From: Escarpia spicata
Taxonomy: Eukaryota; Annelida; Polychaeta; Sabellida; Siboglinidae
DNA: 64,000 nt
NCBI GenBank assembly: GCA_963995525.1
Contig: OZ023218.1
Coordinates: 52,080,139 to 52,144,138, forward strand
Direction of reading: 5' to 3'
Part shown: positions 40,901 to 49,900 of the stretch, one piece after another
How the letters are laid out: every line of letters starts with the position of its first letter
How positions within the stretch are numbered: the stretch's first letter is position 1
Program-made: the position numbers and the translations under genes
Notes under the pieces: model-generated
What the model saw: the letters and a program-made list of their open reading frames with translations, nothing else
Told to the model about the DNA's origin: nothing
Databases searched by the model: none

Positions 40901-43900
40901 TTCCAGCACTATCTTCTAGAGGACTGACCTTATCTTGAACTTTCTGTTTGCTTCGAACATACGCATAAAAACTCTTGTTGTCATGTTTTATATTACTAGC
41001 TAATTGTTGTTCATAGCTTCTCTTTGAATTTCTAATTTCAGCTGTAGCTTGGTTAAGTGCTTCTTTATAACTGTTGTAGTCTTCATCATTTCCAGTACAT
41101 CTATATGACTTCCACATCATTTGTTTATACTTAATTTTTCTAATGGCTTCTTTCGATAAGTGTTTCTTTTTGGACCGTTTCCCTTGTTTTTTGAAGGGTA
41201 CAAATTTATTGATTATGCACTTAATTTCACTCTTTAATATATTCCAGCATTCTCTTGCCGTCTTATTTTTCAGTGTCTTATTCCAGTTTATCTTTGCTAA
41301 ATATTTCCTCATGTCCTTATACCTTCCTTTGTGGAAATTTCTCCTATACTGCTTTTTGCTATTCCTTTCTGATTTTACGTTGATGGTAAAATGTATCTGG
41401 TTGTGATCGCTACTCCCCAGTGGCTCACATATCTTGACATTGTCAACTAATTCATTCTGTGAGGACAAAACTATGTCTAACACATTCTCACCCCTGGTTG
41501 GTTCTAGCACATGTTGAGAAAGGAATGTATCTTGAACTAAAACTAAAAACTTGTGGTCCTCTCTCCCCATACTCTGTAGAGATTTCCATTGTATATGCCC
41601 ATGGTTAAAATCCCCCATAATAATACAGTCCCGTTTGCTTACTTCCCTTATAGCGTTTTGTATTTTTTCATTCTATGCTTATGTTTGGACTTCGATAAAC
41701 TAACCCAACTGTTAACGTTGAGTTTCCTGTAACTATGTTACACCAAACAGCTTCTTCGCAATCTGCTTCTCTTTCTAATTTTATTTCATAAGCCTGAATA
41801 GATTCTTTAATATATAAAATAACTCCACCTCCCTTTCTTCCTATTCTATCTTTTCTAAACATTACATATCCTGTCAGTCCCAATTCAGCATCTGATATAT
41901 CGGTGGTGATCCAGGATTCGGTTATACCTATTATATGAGGGTCAATATCTTCTACCATAATGTTTAGTTCATTTCTTTTGTTTACTATACTCCTTGCATT
42001 TAAACAAACACATTTATATCCAGCTTCAGAAGAGTTTTCCAGACTGTTATTTGTTGATTTATTTGTGCTGTCTTTATCTATGCCTCCATTTTCAGGCTTT
42101 TCTGTGAGTCCCCCCTGCGAATCTAGTTTAAATAGATGCAACCTGTCCCACTGTCAACAGATTGCAGCAGATTCTCTGAGAAAACTGCTGCCCCCTTTCC
42201 ACTAAGATGGAGGCCATCTCTCATGTACATATCTTCCCTCCCAACAAAGTATCCCCATAAATCTGTGAATCCCACCCCCTCTTCTTCACACATCTGCTCA
42301 GCTAGTGCATTGATCGCCATCCTCTTGCAGTTTCTATATGTTGCCCCCCTTCCTCCCATTACTGGCAAAATTCCTGACAAAATAACCTGTTCGACTCTCG
42401 TCTTCTTTAGCTTCCTTACTAACTGTCTATACTTCTGTACTATCGCAGTTGTTCCCTCCCTGTCTGCATTATTTGTTCCTACATGTACCAGTATAGACCC
42501 CCTCTTGCCATGTCCCAATACCTTCTCTACCCTGTCAGTTACATGTTCAATCCTAGCCCCCGGTAAACAAACAACGATGTCCTTCCCCTCGTCTTTCTCA
42601 TAATGGAGTCATCCATAAACACCCTCTCTTTCCTCATTGCCCCCTCAATTACTGCCTTAGAATAGCTCCTTCTTCGGTTTGCATCTGTCTGGTTGTTGTC
42701 TTTCCCCCCTGCCGTCTTCTCTCCTGTCACATTCTCTTCCGATCCATTCTTTCCTGTCGCTTTTTCTCGTCACCTTTCCTCCTGTCAGCGTCCCTTTTAT
42801 CGACTTCTCTTCTATCACATTTGCTCTCACTTCCCTTCGTCCCTTCTTCTTTCAACCCGTCTCATTTTCCTCTCTCCTCTCCCGTTCCATCTTCCCTCCC
42901 TCCTTCTCTACAGTAACTTTCTTCCCTGTCACCTTCACGCTTGTCACGTTTTCTGTTGTCGATTTTCCAATTTCTTCCCCTCCAATCACCTTCTCTCCTC
43001 TCAATCTCCTTTCCTCAGTTTTCTTGCCACTGCTATTCTCCTTCAGTCTTGCAGTATCCTCACCTCTCTCCCTGTCGTCTCTCTCCATTCGACCTGCCTC
43101 CTTGCTAATTCCCATCTCCATTCCCTTCATAATATCTGTCAACCTAACTATCTCCTTCTGCAAACACTCCACCTTCCAACATCCAATGCACTGAAAGGTG
43201 AATCCTTCCTCCATGGTTTCTGCCCATGACTTTCCACACCCGGACGATGCAAAAACTACCCAGCTGTGGCAGTGATCGCACACCAAGTGTCGCTTTGCCT
43301 TGACTTGCCGCTTGCAAGGCGCCATATCCCGATCAGAATTTATTTAATAACTTAACTAACTTAGTCTTTATAAAGACTGTTTCCTGTGTACTACAGCACA
43401 CTTTAGGTTACAAATTTCAATTACACAGCCGACTATTTATCCTAACACGAACACTAACATCACCGGTAGTGACCTAATTTAAATACAATCAATTACGTTA
43501 TGTTAGGCTGCTTTATTTATTTAGGTTACGCCGCCCGACTATTGCCCTTGCTTAATTTTAACAACAATGCTACCTAACCAAAATATATAGCAAGTACTGG
43601 CTTACACAGATATTATCTTATGTAAGTAGTTTGATGGTTGTTACTTTATCTCCTATATATTCTACCACATAATCAGGTTTGTTAAATCTTGTTTACAACT
43701 TATCGAAGGCTAAGCCGCCTAACTGAGTTACCCTATTATCATTCACTATACTAAGGTGTTCTAAAATACTTTAACTAACTAACTTTAAGCACAACTGCTA
43801 CTCAATATATGTTTATTGCAACTTTATGAATGATATTAAGGCAAAAATAATACTTATCAACCAGTAATTCCACTTGTTTATCCACTTTTTTACACCACCA

Positions 43901-46900
43901 ATTTCTACGATCTATCTCCGCCAAATATAGCCTCGAAATTGACTGGACAATCTGAACATTGTCAATGTAGTGCATTCTCCTGATATTTTAACCTGGGTTA
44001 AATTATAATAGCATAATTTCTATTATTGCGCCTAAATCCTTACCAAAACAAAGCTCAGAAGACAACAAAGCAGAATTGTGAAGTATGTATTATATGATAT
44101 CATGACCTGGCAAATACCAGAGTTAAGAGCCGTGGACCACAAGGATTTAGATATCACGACCTGGCAAATACCAGAGTTAAGAGCCGTGGACCACAAGGAT
44201 TTAGATATCATGACCTGGCAAATACCAGAGTTAAGAGCCGTGGACCACAAGGATTTAGATATCACGACCTGGCAAATACCAGAGTTAAGAGCCGTGGACC
44301 ACCAAGGATTTAGATATCATGACCTGGCAAATGCCAGAGTTAAGAGCCGTGGACCACAAGGATTTAGATATCATGACTTAGCAAACACCAGAGTTAAGAG
44401 CCATGGACCACCAAGGATTCAGATATCATGACTTAGCAAACACCAGAGTTAAGAGCCATGGACCACCAAGGATTTAGATATCATGAACTGGTAAACACCA
44501 AAGTTAAGAGCCGTGGACCACAAGGATTTAGATATCATGACTTGGTAAACACCATAGTTAAGAGCCGTGGACCACAAGGATTTAGATATCATGACTTGGC
44601 AAACACCAGAGTTAAGAGCCGTGTACCACACCACCAAGGATTTAGATATCATGACTTAGCAAACACCAGAGTTAAGAGCCGTGGACCACAAGGATTTAGA
44701 TATCATGACCTGGCAAACACCAAAGTTAAGAGCCGTGGACCAAAAGGATTTAGATATCATGACCTGGCAAACACCAGAGTTAAGAGCCGTGGACCACAAG
44801 GATTTAGATATCATGACCTGGCAAACACCAGTGTTAAGAGCCGTGGACCACCGAGGATTCAGATATCATGACTTAGCAAACACCAGAGTTAAGAGCCGTG
44901 GACCACCAAGGATTCAGATATCATGACTTAGCAAACACCAGAGTTAAGAGCCGTGGACCACAAGGATTTAGATATCATGATCTGGCAAACACCAGAGTTA
45001 AGAGCCGTGGACCACAAGGATTTAGATATTATGACCTGACAAACACCAAAGTTAAGAGCCATGGACCACAAGGATTTAGATATCATGACCTGGCAAACAC
45101 CAGAGTTAAGAGCCGTGGACCACCAAGGATTCAGATATCATGACCTGGCAAACACCAGAATTAAGAGCCGTGGACTACAAGGATTTAGATATCATGACCT
45201 GGCAAACACCAGAGTTAAGAGCCATGGACCACAAGGATTTAGATATTATGACCTGACAAACACCAGAGTTAAGAGCCATGGACCACAAGGATTTAGATAT
45301 CATGACCTGGCAAACACCAGAGTTAAGAGCCGTGGACCACCAAGGATTCAGATATCATGACCTGGCAAACACCAGAGTTAAGAGCCGTGGACTACAAGGA
45401 TTTAGATATCATGACCTGGCAAACACCAGAGTTAAGAGCCATGGACCACAAGGATTTATATATCATGACCTGGCAAATACCAGAGTTAAGAGCCGTGGAC
45501 CACCAAGGATTTAGATATCATGACCTGGCAAACACCAGAGTTAAGAGCCGTGGACCACAAGGATTTAGATATCATGACCTGGCAAACACCAGAGTTAAGG
45601 GCCGTGGACCACAAGGATTTAGATATCATGACCTGGCAAACACCAGAGTTAAGAGCCGTGGACCACCAAGGATTTAGATATCATGACCTGGCAAACACCA
45701 GAGTTAAGAGCCGTGGACCACAAGGATTTAGATATCATGACCTGACAAACACCAGAGTTAAGGGCCGTGGACCACAAGGATTTAGATATCATGACCTGGC
45801 AAACACCAGAGTTAAGAGCCGTGGACCACCAAGGATTTAGATAGCATGACCTGGCAAACACCAGAGTTAAGAGCCATGGACCACAAGGATTTAGATATCA
45901 TGACCTGGCAAACACCAGAGTTAAGGGCCGTGGACCACAAGGATTTTGATATCATGACCTGGCAAACACCAGAGTTAAGAGCCGTGGACCACAAGGATTT
46001 AGATATCATGACCTGGCAAACACCAGAGTTAAGGGCCGTGGACCACAAGGATTTAGATATCATGACCTGGCAAACACCAGAGTTAAGAGCTGTGGACCAC
46101 AAGGATTTAGATATCATGACCTGGCAAACACCAGAGTTAAGGGCCGTGGACCACAAGGATTTAGATATCATGACCTGGCAAACACCATAGTTAAGGGCCG
46201 TGGACCACAAGGATTTAGATATAATGTCTTGGCAAACACCAGAGTTAAGAGCAGTGGACCACAAGGATTTAGATATCATGACCTGGCAAACACCAGAGTT
46301 AAGAGCCGTGGACCACAAGGATTTAGATATCATGACCTGGCAAACACCAGAGTTAAGAGCCATGGACAACAAGGATTTAGATATCATGACCTGGCAAATA
46401 CCAGAGTTAAGAGCAGTGGATCACCAAGGATTTAGATATCATGACCTGGCAAACACCAGAGTTAAGAGCCGTGGACCACAAGGGTTTAGATATCATGACC
46501 TGGCAAACACCAGAGTTAAGGGCCGTGGACCACAAGGATTTAGATATCATGACCTGGCAAACACCAGAGTTAAGAGCCGTGGACCACCAAGGATTTAGAT
46601 ATCATGACCTGGCAAACACCAGAGTTAAGAGCTGTGGACCACAAGGATTTAGATATCATGACCTGACAAACACCAGAGTTAAGGGCCGTGGACCACCAAG
46701 GATTTAGATATCATGACCTGGCAAACACCAGAGTGAAGTGTAGTGGACCACCAAGGTTTTGGATGAAAAGACGTCTTGAGATTTTCATGAACGACTACAT
46801 TTGTTGACCTTAACTACTATAGGCTAGGAGTATAAAATTACATTACACAACAATCTTCAAATAATGTCACGTATTAATATTAGTTAGTAATATAAACTAT

Positions 46901-49900
46901 TAGTGTTTTTATAAACAGTGAAAGATGCAACAACGTACCACCGGAGATTTCCCTTTCTCCTTGTCTTTCCCACCCTTGTGGGCCGTCTCCTGCGATAGAT
47001 AAGACAACATATCATCTACATTGCTTTCTCACAAACTATCATTAACTATTTCTAAACAATGTCAAGATTGTTATTCCCGATATAAAAAATAGATAAGCGA
47101 GCGAAAAATGAACAACTGTCAAACACGCTCCAAAAAACGCCTTTTGAACGACTGCTAGTACCATTACCATAGCCAACAGTGGCTCCTTACGACGTAAATA
47201 ATTAGAATTAGAATTACGGTTCGTCGGATCCCAACAATATTGATGTCGTTTGAAAGTTTAAGCTTTCTGCTATTCAAACATATAAATGGTTTCCTGATAA
47301 TCAGTTCTAAAATTAACTAAAAACGGACCTATAACCGGGCCCGTTCCGGTGTCTTAAACACTGTGAACAATGTTGTTTCGTCGACACAGTTCACCAATCT
47401 ACCGATTGAGGCACCACTATCTGATTTCATGGTATAAGCTCCATCCACTTTCAAACGGCTGCCAAAATGACATACGCGACGTAGGCGTGACGTCACAATC
47501 ACGTATATCAACCAACCAACGCAACGAATTTAGACCTGTTGGGTGGCGTACGTTATTGTGACGTCACGCCGATGTAGAGATATATCGGTTTCGCTGCGAT
47601 CAAAGCACATCAATTTCGCCGCGGTTTAAAAGTGGGTGGAGCTCATAGCATGAAATCAAGAAATGGTGAAGTGCGCATGTCTGAACCTATGCAAATGAGG
47701 AAAACAGCGCCGCAATCGGAAGATTAGTGTACTTAGTACCCGCCACCAACATCGTTTGGAACCTTACAGAACACCGAAATGTGATTGTAGGTCCGTTTAT
47801 CGGTGTTCTTTAAACGGTTACCGTGAAAAATATAGATGACGCTAGAATAACAAAAGTGTATCCTTTCAAATGATACCAAGATCGTCGGGACAGAACGAAC
47901 AGTGAGGGTGCTAGCGACCGTAGAATTTCATGTTCTGGACGTGTTCCGAGTTGTTCATTTTTCGCTCGCTTATCTATTTTTGCTGATATTTATAAGAGCA
48001 ACTCTATTATGTAAAGAAAATCTGCAACCTTTTCCAAGACCAAAGACAAAAGAAATATTCTTCATCTTATACTACTTGGCTTAGATCAGATAAGGAAAAA
48101 GTAAATTTATAAGAGTGAATAAATATGCAATTTAATACTTTTTATTATCCAGTTACACTGTATTATAAATAAACTATTAACATTTTATGCAGTAGAACGT
48201 ACCCATTTTTCAGCATTGACATCTGCATCGTTCCATTCCGGCCATATATTGGCATAGCCGCGCTTCTTTGAATCGGCAGCTGGGCTGGCAGACGTTGACC
48301 CAGCCCTAAACAGAAAACATTAAGTCTAATATGTCTGGAGTACCGTTATAATGAAGTTCATGATTATGTCAATAAAATGCCAATGAGTCATTAATGTGGG
48401 CCCTTAGACTTGGAACTATTAGTTAATCTAGTGTTCAGTTGGCCCCTTCTAAATTCCACCAGTCTTATCAGTTGTAAGTACCTGTCTTCACCAGTCATCT
48501 GCCAGTCTTGAATACTGGCAGACAGGTCTTTGGCTAAGCCCTTACTGTGACTTCTCATACTGTGACCAATTTAAAGGAATTAAAACAAGGCATTAGCTAA
48601 AATCCGTTTCCCCATGTGTACACAAAGTTTAACATTGTATGTAACATTTGAGAACATTAAAAAAATACAGAAAAATACAGTTGTAGCATAAATTCGATTT
48701 TAAACCCGATTCCCGCGGAAAATAAAAATTTTATGAGCTAAGCGATCAGCAGGCCGACCTTTTCCATGCATTCAGAGCGTGTTTACAAGGATAGTTTTTG
48801 GGTCGAAACGAACGTCAGAATGAGTTTTTGAGCAATATTCTGATGTAATGCAAACACTACCCAGTAGTCATCATAGAGGAACAAGCAGTTATCTTACGGT
48901 TCCACATGAATCCAATTTTATTCAAAACAATGAATGCGAATGAGCCTACAAGTCGACTAGGTTTCACCGAGCTTGGGCTCGTTTTCAGAATAATTATATT
49001 GAATGCAACCAAAGGCAGATAATCTACACCAATATACATACATAGCAAACATATATTGTATCCAGCTACAGAAAGTAACGTGTATAATCTCATAATATCA
49101 CTAGAATATTGATGTATGAAGGAGGACCAAACAGGGGCCAAACATTACACAACAGAGTTTTTGCCAGTCTAATTAAGGTTTTGGCCAGATATGTCTGTGG
49201 TGACGTCAGCAACATCTGTTGCTTTGTGACATGCAAATGACCTCGTTTGAGCGAGCTTAGTGACATGAGTTTGCAATGAAATGGCTTCATATTTGGAATA
49301 TAGTACTTGACAAGAGTATTAAGTTTACGTATTCAAAGTTTCAAAGACATTTAAAATTTCATTTCACTTAGTCTTTAAACTGATTTGAAAATGTGTAGCA
49401 TTGTTATTATGTCTTATAGAGCCACAATAATATGGCTTTGATCAAATTTATGTCAAATTTTACATAAAAACCCATTTTCTGACATAAAAAACAAAATCAG
49501 AAAGTCCAACAACCCATACCATAATCAGTAACATATATAGAGCATCTGGTTGGATGCTTCTAACAAAAAATGCCTACGAAAGTCACAATTCATCGCCTTG
49601 GCTGCCCACCTATTTATATAAATATAACAATGAAGGGATGTGCTAAAGAAAAAATGTCCTTAGTCGTTATACTGCATATTTACTGACCAACAGAGTCCGA
49701 GGCATATTTACATTATGCTTACCAGCTAGTAAATGTCCACTTATAAATCCAGTCCTATATGTTTATAATTATATATAAGTACATTAATTATATATGACAC
49801 CTATTTAAAAAAGTGGTGCTGAAATATGTTTTTGTTTCACATTAAATCTGGGGTCTGACAGAAATAAGTTTTGTTCCATGGGTAGCTTAGCATAATTAAC

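Noticed and set aside
39171..42603. Plus-strand frames of 78-155 codons across the CR1 copy
   Set aside because: Antisense shadows of LINE ORF1 and ORF2.
44078..46707. Repeat-protein-like frames with MTWQTPELRAVDHKDLD units
   Set aside because: The 54-bp satellite keeps frames open on both strands; they break at each 55-bp unit and there are no splice or start signals.
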